Shown here: positions 1-7,808 of the stretch, in pieces
Layout: every line of letters starts with the position of its first letter
Position numbering within the stretch: position 1 is the stretch's first letter
Source of the DNA: Flavobacterium zhairuonense
GTDB lineage: Bacteria; Bacteroidota; Bacteroidia; Flavobacteriales; Flavobacteriaceae
Length of the DNA stretch: 64,000 nucleotides
Assembly (NCBI RefSeq): GCF_004352915.1
Contig: NZ_SJSY01000070.1
Location: forward strand, 186,001 to 250,000
Direction of reading: 5' to 3'
Position numbers and translations under genes: made by a program
The notes under the pieces: generated by a model
Database searches by the model: none
What the model was told of the DNA's origin: nothing
What the model saw: only the letters and a program-made list of their open reading frames with translations

Positions 1-221
1 AAAACAATTGGCAATAAAATTCCAACCACAGCATAAATGTTCCACGGTACATTTGCAGGGATTGCGGTTAAATCTGGACTAAAAGTAAAGTAGCAAAGCA
101 ATAATGCAATCACGTAATTGAAAGTAATGATTTGAATAGCATTTGTATTGTATTTACGCGTGATTTTGAAGATTACGCCAACTGTCACACTACACAAGAT
201 GCTTAAAACAAGGAATAACAT
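1..221 (-). CDS. EamA/DMT-family transporter, N-terminal part (cut by window edge)
   Basis: The reading frame starts at an ATG at 221 on the minus strand and stays open to the window edge, giving 73 residues. The translation begins MLFLVLSILCSVTVGVIFKI and continues through hydrophobic stretches separated by short polar loops (KITRKYNTN near residue 19), which matches the first two membrane helices of drug/metabolite-transporter (EamA) proteins. The family exports or imports small metabolites across the inner membrane; the substrate cannot be told. The rest lies outside the window. The family call rests on hydrophobicity and general resemblance only. Confidence 0.6.
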   Translation of the reverse strand, partial: MLFLVLSILCSVTVGVIFKITRKYNTNAIQIITFNYVIALLLCYFTFSPDLTAIPANVPWNIYAVVGILLPIV

Positions 222-262
222 AGGGTTGAATTTTGATTACAAAAGTAGGCTTTTAAAAATAG

Positions 263-295
263 AAACCCGACAGGTTTTAAAAACCTATCGGGTTT
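263..295 (-). terminator. hairpin terminator after the ChlI-like gene
   Basis: A 15-bp stem with one mismatch (263-277 pairs with 281-295) and a 3-nt loop, based on ACCCGACAGG/CCTATCGGGT, lies just past the stop of the minus-strand ATPase gene. An A-rich stretch on the plus strand gives a U tract in the minus-strand RNA. Confidence 0.6.
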
Positions 296-337
296 AATAG
301 TTTTAGAAAAATCAATTAATAATTTATAATTAACAAT

Positions 338-1801
338 TTACAATTTACTAATATAACTTCCGTACATATCTTTAAACTGATGTCCAGTTGCAAAACGGTC
401 TTTGCTTAGTTTTTTATATTCTACTAAAGCCCATAAAACGAATTCTTTCACAAAATATTGATCTTTTTTATCCAGTTGGGGCTGATATTTCTTAATTAAA
501 ACATCTAATGGAGTTACTTCATCTAAAATTTGTTGATATTCCTTGTCTGAAGCATCATCCAATAATTCAAAACCGCTTTCGGCAAAAAACCATTCAATAA
601 TATCTGAATAAGGTGTTTTTTCTCCAGGTTTTTCTAATTTTTCAATTTTCGGGAAATATTCAGAAAATAAAGTTCGGATTGCCGAGCCAATTAAATACTG
701 CGCCACAACTGCAGCTCCCTCCTGCTCGCCTTCGTAAACCAACTCAACTTTTCCAGTAATCGCTGGAATTATTCCCATAAAATCTGAAAGTCGTAAAACC
801 GTTTTATCAACTCCCGATTTTAATGCACGTCGTTCCGCAGTGCTGATTAAATTTTCAAAAGCCGTAATACTCATTCTGGCACTCACACCGCTTTTATTGT
901 CGATATATTCACTTTCACGAGCTTCAAAACTAATTTGTTCCAAAATATCTCTGGCTAAACTTGGCACATAGACTACTTCACTTTGGCTTTCGTCCAATTT
1001 TGCTTCTTGTTCTGTAATTGTTCTGGCAATTTCAACAGTTTCTGGATAATGCGTCAAAATTTGTGAACCAATTCTATCTTTCAAAGGCGTTACAATACTT
1101 CCACGATTGGTATAATCTTCTGGATTTGCAGTAAATACAAACTGCATATCAAGAGGCATTCTCAATTTGAATCCGCGAATTTGAATGTCACCTTCCTGCA
1201 GAATATTAAACAATGCAACTTGAATTCTGGCTTGTAAATCAGGTAATTCATTAATTACAAAAATACTGCGGTTTGCTCTTGGAATCATTCCGAAATGAAT
1301 TACGCGATCATCTGCATATGATAATTTTAAATTCGCCGCTTTAATTGGATCAACATCTCCAATTAAATCAGCAACAGTAACATCTGGAGTTGCTAATTTT
1401 TCAAAGAAACGCTCATTTCTGTGCAACCAAGAAATTGGAGTTTCATCGCCTTTTTCATCAATTAAATCTTTAGCAAAACGCGAGATTGGATTTAGCGGAT
1501 CATCATTAATCTCTGAACCCGTAACAAACGGAATATATTCATCGAGCAATTCGACCATTTTGCGCGCCAAACGTGTTTTTGCCTGACCGCGAAGTCCTAA
1601 TAAATTAATGTTGTGACGAGAAAGAATCGCGCGTTCTAATTCTGGAATTACTGTGTTTTCGAAACCATGGACACCTTCAAAAACCGGTTTTCCCGATTTG
1701 ATTTTTTCACGAAGATTATTTCGTAATTCGTCTTTAATACTTGTGCTTTTATATCCAGAGGCTTTTAATTGTCCTAATGTTTTTATAGTAGTTATTTCCA
1801 T
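338..1801 (-). CDS. ChlI/MoxR-like AAA+ ATPase (magnesium chelatase subunit I family)
   Basis: This 487-residue protein is a AAA+ ATPase of the magnesium-chelatase I/MoxR group. Visible motifs are a Walker A variant GLRGQAKT at residues 69-76, a Walker B segment ending in FVINE at 181-185, and a sensor-1 region with TANPED near 224-229. Such ATPases work with a von Willebrand A partner, which is encoded just downstream (1971-3089, same strand, vWA gene transcribed first). No chlorophyll or cobalamin genes are nearby, so a chelatase role is unlikely. A protein-remodelling or maturation role is the usual inference for such ATPase/vWA pairs in Bacteroidota. The client is unknown. Confidence 0.8.
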   Translation of the reverse strand: MEITTIKTLGQLKASGYKSTSIKDELRNNLREKIKSGKPVFEGVHGFENTVIPELERAILSRHNINLLGLRGQAKTRLARKMVELLDEYIPFVTGSEINDDPLNPISRFAKDLIDEKGDETPISWLHRNERFFEKLATPDVTVADLIGDVDPIKAANLKLSYADDRVIHFGMIPRANRSIFVINELPDLQARIQVALFNILQEGDIQIRGFKLRMPLDMQFVFTANPEDYTNRGSIVTPLKDRIGSQILTHYPETVEIARTITEQEAKLDESQSEVVYVPSLARDILEQISFEARESEYIDNKSGVSARMSITAFENLISTAERRALKSGVDKTVLRLSDFMGIIPAITGKVELVYEGEQEGAAVVAQYLIGSAIRTLFSEYFPKIEKLEKPGEKTPYSDIIEWFFAESGFELLDDASDKEYQQILDEVTPLDVLIKKYQPQLDKKDQYFVKEFVLWALVEYKKLSKDRFATGHQFKDMYGSYISKL

Positions 1802-1970
1802 ATTGATGATTTAAAAATTGAAAGATTAAATGATTTAAAAATTCAATTTGTTATTGTTTTGTTTTTTTGTAGATGATTCGCGTTGTGTCATTACTTTGTG
1901 TTAGGCGCATTAAAATGCGTCTCTACGGCAAAACCTTTGTCCCTTTGAACCTCTGCAACTTTGAACCTAT

Positions 1971-3089
1971 TTAACGAACTCTCTTTTTCCTATTCGTTTC
2001 ATAATCTTCAAAAATCATTTCGCCGAGACCTTTTAAGCCTGTATAAAATGCTTTTCCTTGATTTGCTTCTGTAAAATGATTCACAAAGCGTTGCAAATAC
2101 GGATCATTTGCAATCATGAAAGTCGTAATCGGAATATGAAGTTTTCTTGCTTGTTGCGCCTGTGTATAACATTTGTCAACTATATATTCATCAAGTCCGT
2201 TGCTGTTCATATAATATGAACCATCGCGCTCGCGGACACAACTTGGTTTTCCGTCAGTAATCATAAAAATCTGCTTGTTGGTATTCCGTTTTCTTCTTAG
2301 AATATCCATTGCCAACTGAAGTCCGGCAACCGTATTGGTATGATAAGGTCCAACTTGAAGATATGGCAAATCCTTGATTGGAATTGTCCAAGCGTCATTT
2401 CCAAAAACTAAAATATCAAGCGTGTCTTTTGGATAGCGTGTTGTAATCAATTCTGCTAAAGCCATTGCAACTTTTTTTGCAGGCGTAATTCGATCTTCGC
2501 CGTATAAAATCATACTGTGGCTGATGTCAATCATCAAAACGGTACTCATTTGCGCCTTGTACTGCGTTTCTTCAACTACCAAATCATTTTCAGTTAGCAT
2601 AAAACTTTCAACACCATTGTTGATTTGTGCATTTCGAAGGCTTTCTGTCAAAGAAATTCGCTCTAAACCATCTCCAAAATTAAACTCGCGGAATTCTCCC
2701 GTATGTTCATCACCATTTCCGGCATGTTTTGTTTTATGATTTCCGTTTCCGGAACGTTTTAAATTTCCAAAAATCTGGTCTAATGCTTGCTGACGAATTG
2801 CTCTTTCTGTTTTTGCTGTAATGCCAAAACCGTTCGAGCCGTCTTCTTTTACCTCGTCTTTTATGTAACCTTTCTTTTTTAAATCTTCGATAAAATCATC
2901 GATTGTGTAGTTCTCGTCGGTCAGTTTATATTCTTTGTCCAACTCACGAAGCCAGTTGATTGCTTCATCAAAATCCCCTGAAGTATGGGTGATCAGCTCT
3001 TTAAAAATGCCAAATAGTTTCTCAAACGGAGACTGAAATGGGGCTTCGTACGACTTAAAATAAAAACCTTTTTTAAATTCGTTTTTCAT
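1971..3089 (-). CDS. von Willebrand factor A domain protein, partner of the ChlI-like ATPase
   Basis: This 372-residue protein has a variable, charged N-terminal half and a C-terminal vWA domain. The metal-ion-dependent adhesion site is visible as DISHS at residues 188-192, with the later acidic element in MITDGKP (Asp-279). There is no signal peptide or membrane segment, so it is probably cytoplasmic. It precedes the AAA+ ATPase gene by 169 nt on the same strand, the usual ChlI/ChlD-like arrangement in which the vWA subunit recruits substrate and the ATPase remodels it. The specific function is unknown. Confidence 0.8.
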   Translation of the reverse strand: MKNEFKKGFYFKSYEAPFQSPFEKLFGIFKELITHTSGDFDEAINWLRELDKEYKLTDENYTIDDFIEDLKKKGYIKDEVKEDGSNGFGITAKTERAIRQQALDQIFGNLKRSGNGNHKTKHAGNGDEHTGEFREFNFGDGLERISLTESLRNAQINNGVESFMLTENDLVVEETQYKAQMSTVLMIDISHSMILYGEDRITPAKKVAMALAELITTRYPKDTLDILVFGNDAWTIPIKDLPYLQVGPYHTNTVAGLQLAMDILRRKRNTNKQIFMITDGKPSCVRERDGSYYMNSNGLDEYIVDKCYTQAQQARKLHIPITTFMIANDPYLQRFVNHFTEANQGKAFYTGLKGLGEMIFEDYETNRKKRVR

Positions 3090-3195
3090 AATTTTAAAAT
3101 TACATCTTTTTAGAATTATGAAAAACGAATCGTTTATTAATTTTTAGTTAAAATATCCAACCAAAATCAGCGACTAACAGTGTTAGATATAATAA

Positions 3196-3576
3196 TTATT
3201 CAAACTTTCCATCAACATAATACCATGCATCATTTTCAAATTTAAAAGTCGAAAATTCATAGTGCGTCTGCGGCTTTTGATTGGCATCTAAAAAATAAGC
3301 TTTGAATTCTACTGTATTTTCAGTAAAACTCAAAATTTCTAATTTTTGCCATTTATTTGCTGTCGCCCATTTCAGAATTTCAGCTTTTGAATACAGTTTT
3401 CTTTCAGAAATATAAGTAGTTTCTAAAAGATAATCAGCATTGTGCTTTGCGTATGCAGAATATCGGGAACGCATCAAAGCCAAAGCTGTCGGGGCTTTTT
3501 TATTTTGTTGAAGATACAATCCGCAACAGTTTTCAAAAAGCAATCCAGTGTCGCAAAAACATTTATGACTCGTCAT
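3196..3576 (-). CDS. YchJ-like SEC-C motif protein
   Basis: The small protein carries an N-terminal zinc-binding SEC-C-like cluster (Cys at positions 6, 8, 17 and 18 from the start used here) followed by the YchJ core with the segment RSRYSAYA. The C-terminal part has an NTF2-like pattern ending WYYVDGKFE. The frame is open six codons further upstream (to 3594), but the ATG at 3576 gives the usual N-terminus and less overlap with the upstream gene (14 nt). YchJ family members have no firmly established function. The overlap suggests translational coupling to the 78-residue protein upstream. Confidence 0.75.
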   Translation of the reverse strand: MTSHKCFCDTGLLFENCCGLYLQQNKKAPTALALMRSRYSAYAKHNADYLLETTYISERKLYSKAEILKWATANKWQKLEILSFTENTVEFKAYFLDANQKPQTHYEFSTFKFENDAWYYVDGKFE

Positions 3577-3799
3577 CGACTGCTTCTTCTCCATTAATTT
3601 TTACATGAAGCTGATTCAGCAAAACTTGATATCTACTGATTTCTCTCACTTCCTCATCTTCTTCAGCAAAATCAATCATTTCGTCTAATGTTTCACTTAC
3701 CTCAAGCAATTTGTTATTTGCTTCTCTGTCGTTTTTTGCAGCAATCAAATCAATGATTTCTTGAACGTTTGCTTTTAAGGTTTCAAATTTACTATTCAT
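3563..3799 (-). CDS. small acidic hypothetical protein
   Basis: This 78-residue acidic protein is predicted to be mostly helical, with an LLEVSETLDEMIDFAEEDEE segment near the middle. It has no signal peptide, Cys or membrane segment. The 3' end overlaps the start of the YchJ-like gene, so the two are probably translated from one message. I do not recognise a family. It is treated as real because of the overlap, the balanced composition and the start close to an intergenic gap. Confidence 0.6.
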   Translation of the reverse strand: MNSKFETLKANVQEIIDLIAAKNDREANNKLLEVSETLDEMIDFAEEDEEVREISRYQVLLNQLHVKINGEEAVDDES

Positions 3800-3915
3800 A
3801 TATTTTATTTTTTCGTCACAAATTGCACAAATTATCGTAAATTTTTAATCTCCATTGAACACAAATTTTAAAATAGAATTCGTGCTAATTCGTGAAATTC
3901 ATGGAAACTTTATAT

Positions 3916-4056
3916 TTACTCTTTACTTTCGTTGAACTTTTTCATTATTTCTTTGAGCTTTTCTTTGCGCGAAACCTCAGCCTGTTTTGCTTTCGCTTGG
4001 GCTTTGTGCAATTTATCGTTGTGCTTTTTGATATTTCTTTCATTATTGCGTCCCAT
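3916..4056 (-). CDS. 46-residue lysine-rich small protein overlapping its upstream gene
   Basis: A short frame begins MGRNNERNIKKHNDKLHKAQ and ends KKFNESKE at a TAA. It is highly charged and predicted to be one long helix, rich in Lys, Ala and Glu, resembling a nucleic-acid-binding or coiled-coil peptide. The ATG lies inside the last 14 nt of the 4043-4609 gene in another frame, the usual geometry for translational coupling. No homologous family is recognised. It is a candidate because the frame is open, the overlap is tight and the composition is protein-like. Confidence 0.5.
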   Translation of the reverse strand: MGRNNERNIKKHNDKLHKAQAKAKQAEVSRKEKLKEIMKKFNESKE

Positions 4057-4609
4057 AAATTTCTCTTTTAATTTCTTCTAAACTTTTTTCTGTAAAAATC
4101 AATTCGGTTATGATTTGCTTTCTTAAATCATCAATATCATCATAATCGAAATGTTTTGCCCAAGATGTGAGTTGCTGCAGATTCCGAACTTGTTTTAATC
4201 TTTTTGTAGTTTCAAAACTTGTTCTTAAAATCGCTTTTCCATCATATTCAGGATTATTTTTATGCTGATAATTGGCAAGATTTTTATCGAAATAAGCTTC
4301 AATATAATAAAGCTTTTCCTCGGCATTATCAGGATAAAATTCGCTCCATTTTGCAAAACCAATTTTCGTTTTCGATTCTCCCGAAGCTTCGGGATCAGGA
4401 TCAAGCGCGATCAAACGCCATTTACTGTTTGCTAATCTTCCCCAATGATTCGAAACTCGATACATGCCTTCTTCAGTATAATAGTAAACACTTCCAGCTT
4501 TGCTTTCGAATTGCTTTTTCAATCCTTCAATTTTATCCGGAAGCACTTCATGAAAAGCACAAAATGTATTTTTAAAAGAATTTGGATGTGGCTTAAAATT
4601 TTTCTGCAT
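4043..4609 (-). CDS. conserved hypothetical protein (188 aa)
   Basis: The protein is soluble, without signal peptide or membrane helix, and contains aromatic-rich stretches such as YRVSNHWGRL and KWRLIAL near residues 50-70. I do not recognise a named domain. The frame is open to a TTG at 4615, but the ATG at 4609 is preferred because a TATATTTG -7 element (4613-4620, minus strand) ends four bases before it. The TTG lies inside that element. The message would then be essentially leaderless. The 46-residue gene overlaps the 3' end. Confidence 0.6.
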   Translation of the reverse strand: MQKNFKPHPNSFKNTFCAFHEVLPDKIEGLKKQFESKAGSVYYYTEEGMYRVSNHWGRLANSKWRLIALDPDPEASGESKTKIGFAKWSEFYPDNAEEKLYYIEAYFDKNLANYQHKNNPEYDGKAILRTSFETTKRLKQVRNLQQLTSWAKHFDYDDIDDLRKQIITELIFTEKSLEEIKREIYGTQ

Positions 4610-4612
4610 GTG

Positions 4613-4620
4613 CAAATATA
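4613..4620 (-). promoter_or_regulatory. -7 promoter element of the 188-aa gene
   Basis: The minus strand reads TATATTTG, matching the Bacteroidota -7 consensus TAnnTTTG. The ATG at 4609 begins four bases after it, so transcription would start at or next to the start codon. No good TTTG is seen at the ideal -33 spacing. Confidence 0.5.
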
Positions 4621-4661
4621 CTGAGATTACGGCGAACTCCCTAAACCAAACCTAAAATGCT

Positions 4662-4669
4662 TACCTTTG
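4662..4669 (+). promoter_or_regulatory. -7 promoter element for the 81-aa gene
   Basis: TACCTTTG matches TAnnTTTG and lies 27 nt upstream of the ATG at 4696, diverging from the minus-strand promoter at 4613-4620. The -33 element is poor. Confidence 0.5.
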
Positions 4670-4695
4670 CTTCTTCAATTTAAAATAAAAAAATC

Positions 4696-4941
4696 ATGTC
4701 TAAAGATGCACAACAAAAAATGCCGCAAAAAGGAGTTTTTACCGGTATTATCGAAAAAGATGAAAACAACAACTACTTCTGTGGAGAATATCTTTTAGAC
4801 TATAAAATGGTTCAGAGTAATTTTAAAGTTGGCGATTGGGTTACTATTAAATCTGTAATTGAAAATCCAAGCGACATTAGCTTTAAACAATATCCAAAAA
4901 AATCCAGAAACTTTGATAAGGCGAATCATAAGCCGGAATAA
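4696..4941 (+). CDS. small hypothetical protein (81 aa)
   Basis: This basic 81-residue protein begins MSKDAQQKMPQKGVFTGIIE. The pattern of alternating hydrophobic residues (GVFTGIIEKDENNNYFCGEY, then VGDWVTIKSV) resembles a small OB-fold or SH3-like beta barrel, but no family is recognised. It has no signal peptide. It diverges from the 4043-4609 gene, with a -7 element 27 nt upstream of the ATG. Confidence 0.6.
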   Translation: MSKDAQQKMPQKGVFTGIIEKDENNNYFCGEYLLDYKMVQSNFKVGDWVTIKSVIENPSDISFKQYPKKSRNFDKANHKPE

Positions 4942-4988
4942 GTTTTTTTGTTTCAGGTTTCAAGTTTTTTGCCGGGATGGTTAGTTTT

Positions 4989-5102
4989 AACCGCAAAGAG
5001 CGCAATGTTTTACGCAAGGTTCGCAAAGTTTTTTTACAAAGCTTTGCGAACCTTGCGTTTTATAAAACTATTCACATAAAAAAACTTGCGCACTTTGCGG
5101 TT
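4989..5102. repeat. nested inverted repeat, possible interspersed palindromic element
   Basis: Two inverted-repeat pairs are nested. The inner arms (5012-5028 and 5042-5058) are 17 bp and perfect. The outer arms (4989-5005 and 5086-5102) are 17 bp with one mismatch. Both pairs are built from related words such as CGCAAAG and CGCAAGG. The transcript of either strand would fold into a long hairpin. It fills most of the gap between two plus-strand genes and may also act as a terminator. Confidence 0.75.
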
Positions 5103-5160
5103 AAGTTTTTATATCATTCAGAATTTTTTTAGTTGAAAACAGAAAAGTTAAAAAAAAGTG

Positions 5161-5168
5161 TACCTTTG
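5161..5168 (+). promoter_or_regulatory. -7 promoter element for the J-domain/KTSC gene
   Basis: TACCTTTG matches TAnnTTTG and lies 70 nt upstream of the ATG at 5239. The -33 box is weak. Confidence 0.45.
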
Positions 5169-5238
5169 CAAAAAATTTGTCGATTTGAACTAATTAATAT
5201 CGATTTCAAACTAATAGACAAGTAGTTACCTTTTATTT

Positions 5239-5679
5239 ATGAAAAAAATAGTTGAATACCGCAAGTTACTAAACGTAGAAAAAACTGCAGAGCTAAAAGA
5301 TTTAAAAACAATTTATCGTAATGCGATGAAAGAATCTCATCCTGATAAATTTGTTGGAAACGAAGCAGGTTTAAAAGAGGCAGAAGAAAAAAGTAAAACA
5401 ATCATTGAAGCTTACCACTTTTTAGTAAGTATTCATCCTGATACTATCAAACTTAATTTACCTGAGTACACAGAAACAATTACAACTTGTTCTATTACAG
5501 ATTTCAAATTTGTTGAAGGACGTTTGATTATTGATTTTTCTAACGGAAGTGTTTACGAATACATCAGTGTACCAAAAGCAACTTACGTGAAAATGGTAAA
5601 TGCAGATTCTCCAGCAAGATTTGCAAAAAGACATATCTTAAATGCTTTTACTTGGAGAAAGAAAACAAACCAAGAATAG
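5239..5679 (+). CDS. J-domain-like plus KTSC domain protein
   Basis: The 146-residue protein has two parts. Residues 1-70 look like a J domain, with helices around the HPD tripeptide in KESHPDKF (about residues 33-40). Residues 80-146 match the KTSC domain, including the SITDFKF start and the NGSVYEY and SPARFAKRHI segments. J domains stimulate Hsp70 ATPases through HPD; the KTSC domain has no well-defined role and is often linked to RNA or RNA-processing proteins. It is monocistronic with its own terminator. The Hsp70 link is inferred from the motif only. Confidence 0.75.
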   Translation: MKKIVEYRKLLNVEKTAELKDLKTIYRNAMKESHPDKFVGNEAGLKEAEEKSKTIIEAYHFLVSIHPDTIKLNLPEYTETITTCSITDFKFVEGRLIIDFSNGSVYEYISVPKATYVKMVNADSPARFAKRHILNAFTWRKKTNQE

Positions 5680-5703
5680 TTTTTGCATCAAAAATATACC
5701 TAG

Positions 5704-5732
5704 AAGCACTCTTACAAAAGAGTGCTTTTTTT
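5704..5732 (+). terminator. intrinsic terminator after the KTSC gene
   Basis: A 10-bp perfect stem (5704-5713 with 5718-5727), a 4-nt loop and a run of T to 5732. Confidence 0.8.
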
Positions 5733-5877
5733 GTGCCTAAAAAATGCTAAATTGTTTATTTTCATTCAAAATAAAGACACAATTCATAGTTCTTAATTAC
5801 ATAAAATCGTCAAAACACTTGATTTTAAAGACTTTAACACCTAAAAAACTATAACAAAATTTTAGGTTACAAAATTC

Positions 5878-5906
5878 TTGATGTTCTATATTTTTAAATA
5901 CTTTTG
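5878..5906 (+). promoter_or_regulatory. promoter of the interrupted TlpA-type gene
   Basis: TTG at 5878-5880, an 18-nt spacer and TACTTTTG at 5899-5906 closely match the Bacteroidota housekeeping promoter. The ATG at 5940 is 33 nt downstream of the -7 element. Confidence 0.6.
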
Positions 5907-5939
5907 TTGCACAAATCAATTAACTAATTAATTTTTATA

Positions 5940-7106
5940 ATGAAAAAAATATTTTTTTTACTTACAGCTTCTGTAGCAATTATTTCATGCAGCAAAGTTA
6001 AAGACGGAGAGTATCTAATTACAGGAACTGCAACTGGAATTGCGAACGGAAAAACAATCATTCTTCAAGGTCAAGATCCAGTAACACATATGACAGTTGC
6101 TCTTGATACAGTAAAAGTTGAAAACGGAAAATTTGAAATAAAAGGAAAAGTAACTGAACCAGCTTTCCATACTTTAATTCTTCAAGATGCTAATGCTCCA
6201 ATTCCATTTATCTTAGAAACAGGAGAAATTGCAATTGCAATTGATAAAGATAGCATCCACAAATCAAAAATCACAGGAACTTACAACAACGAAGAGTTTG
6301 TAAAATTCCAAGAGGAACTTAACAAAACTTCTAAAAAATTAGTAGATTTCCAAAAAAACAATACTACTAAAATGCAACAAGCTCAACAAGCTCAAGATAC
6401 AGCAACTATCAACGGTTTGATGAAACAATACATGGAAATCCAAACAGAGGTTCAAGCAGATACTAAAAAGAAATATATCACTTACGCTGAGTCTCACCCA
6501 AAATCATTCATTTCTGCTTTAATCGTAAAAGGAATGTCTGAAGACCCAACTGCAGATGCTAAAAAAGTTGAAAGCATTTATAACTCTTTAGATGAGTCAG
6601 TAAAAAACACTACTCCTGGAAAAGAAGCTAAAACAAAAATTGGTCAAGCAAAATTACCAACTGTAGGTGCATCAGCAGCTCCAGTAGGTAGCGCTAAATG
6701 AAGAGCAGATTTTTCAGCTCCTAATCCAGAAGGAAAAATGGTTTCGCTTAAAGAAAGTTTAGGCAAAGTAACCATAGTTGATTTCTGGGCTTCATGGTGC
6801 GGACCATGCCGCAAAGAAAATCCAAATGTAGTGGCGATTTACAAAGAATTGCATTCAAAAGGATTAAACATTGTTGGTGTTTCATTAGACAAAGAAGCTA
6901 GCAAGTGGAAAGAAGCTATCGCAAAAGATGGTTTAACTTGGACGCATGTTTCTAACTTGAAATTTTGGGATGAACCAATTGCTCAGCAATATCATGTTGA
7001 GTCAATTCCCGCAACTTTCATTCTTGATGCATCAGGAAAAGTAGTAGCTCAGGATTTAAGAGGTCCAGAATTGAGAGCAAAAATTATAGAGCTTTTGGCT
7101 AAATAA
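5940..7106 (+). pseudogene. TlpA-family thiol-disulfide lipoprotein (DUF4369 + thioredoxin) interrupted by an in-frame TGA
   Basis: Two open stretches in the same frame are separated only by TGA at 6699-6701. The first (5940-6698, 253 residues) has a lipoprotein signal with lipobox IISC and a DUF4369-type beta-rich domain followed by a Gln/Lys-rich helical linker. The second holds the thioredoxin fold with FWASWCGPC, the CGPC redox site. The 12 codons after the TGA encode RADFSAPNPEGK, exactly the expected start of a redoxin domain, so the domain begins before the first downstream ATG (6738). Together they would make about 388 residues, a normal length. A nonsense mutation, a sequencing error or readthrough are the options. 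If real, only a non-secreted thioredoxin fragment or the N-terminal lipoprotein would be made. Confidence 0.75.
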
Positions 7107-7125
7107 TTCCAAATATACTGTAATA

Positions 7126-7155
7126 AAAAAATCTCCCTAGTGGAGATTTTTTTTT
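7126..7155 (+). terminator. intrinsic terminator after the TlpA-type gene
   Basis: AAATCTCC and GGAGATTT (core 7130-7137 and 7143-7150) form a stem with a 5-nt loop, extended by A and T tracts on either side. Confidence 0.8.
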
Positions 7156-7426
7156 GCTCAATCATTAAATTTTAAGACAAATCAATTTCTGCGCAAAGAA
7201 AAATTAGATGATTTTTGGAGCAAAATTTATTTTTTTATCAATAAAAACAATAGCTGACGGCTTTTGCAAATAGAAATCCAGAGTAAAAACGAAAAACGCA
7301 ACGAAAGAATAATCTTATTTTTAAAAATAATCAAACAAAACTTATTCGAAGCCTATTTTTATTTTATTCAATTCCAACGAATTAAAAAACAACTTTAAAA
7401 TAACTTAAAATTAAGTCGTTTTTTTG

Positions 7427-7457
7427 TTTGGAAATGTAGAAAGAGTTCCTATCTTTG
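7427..7457 (+). promoter_or_regulatory. consensus housekeeping promoter of the tRNA-Tyr gene
   Basis: TTTG (7427-7430), exactly 19 nt, then TATCTTTG (7450-7457). This is a perfect TTTG-N19-TAnnTTTG promoter, 38 nt before the tRNA. The stretch 7156-7426 before it shows no gene or repeat that I can support. Confidence 0.8.
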
Positions 7458-7495
7458 CCACCGCTTAGAACAACAAAGCACAATAAGCTGAGATC

Positions 7496-7576
7496 GGGGA
7501 GATACTCAAGCGGCCAACGAGGGCAGACTGTAAATCTGCTGTGTGAACTTCGCAGGTTCGAATCCTGCTCTCCCCA
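7496..7576 (+). tRNA. tRNA-Tyr (GTA anticodon)
   Basis: The cloverleaf is complete. The acceptor stem GGGGAGA pairs with TCTCCCC (7496-7502 with 7569-7575), the D arm is CTC...GAG, and the anticodon stem GCAGA/TCTGC surrounds CTGTAAA with anticodon GTA at 7530-7532. A long class II variable arm follows, and the T arm is GCAGG/CCTGC around TTCGAAT. The discriminator base is A; CCA is not fully encoded. A class II variable arm with GTA is diagnostic of bacterial tRNA-Tyr. Confidence 0.95.
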
Positions 7577-7578
7577 CA

Positions 7579-7612
7579 AAAAATCCTAATCATTTGATTA
7601 GGATTTTTTTTT
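7579..7612 (+). terminator. intrinsic terminator after tRNA-Tyr
   Basis: AATCCTAATCA pairs with TGATTAGGATT (core 7582-7592 and 7595-7605) around a 2-nt centre, followed by a T run. It starts three bases after the tRNA. Confidence 0.85.
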
Positions 7613-7808
7613 GCATTAACGTTAATGAAATTAGTCCCTGATGATTCTTTGAATTAGCACATTTTTTATACTTCTTTTCATATTTTTAAAACCCAATCAA
7701 AATATCTATAACAAAGTCGTAGCAAAAATTCTATGCTTGATTTTGGACATGTAAATTATTACATCAATATTTTATCTTATAAAAAAATCAGCGCCAATGT
7801 CTTTTATT

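Noticed and set aside
338..3089. ATPase and vWA genes as a magnesium or cobalt chelatase
   Set aside because: No large chelatase subunit or tetrapyrrole genes are nearby; the pair better fits general ChlI/vWA remodelling systems.
6699..6701. TGA as a selenocysteine codon
   Set aside because: The expected residue is Gly-like between two domains, not a redox Cys; the CGPC site is intact, and no selenocysteine element is visible.
7382..7579. Minus-strand frame with a start like MWGEQDSNLRSSHSRF
   Set aside because: It is the antisense of the tRNA-Tyr gene; such frames are a well-known annotation artefact opposite tRNA genes.
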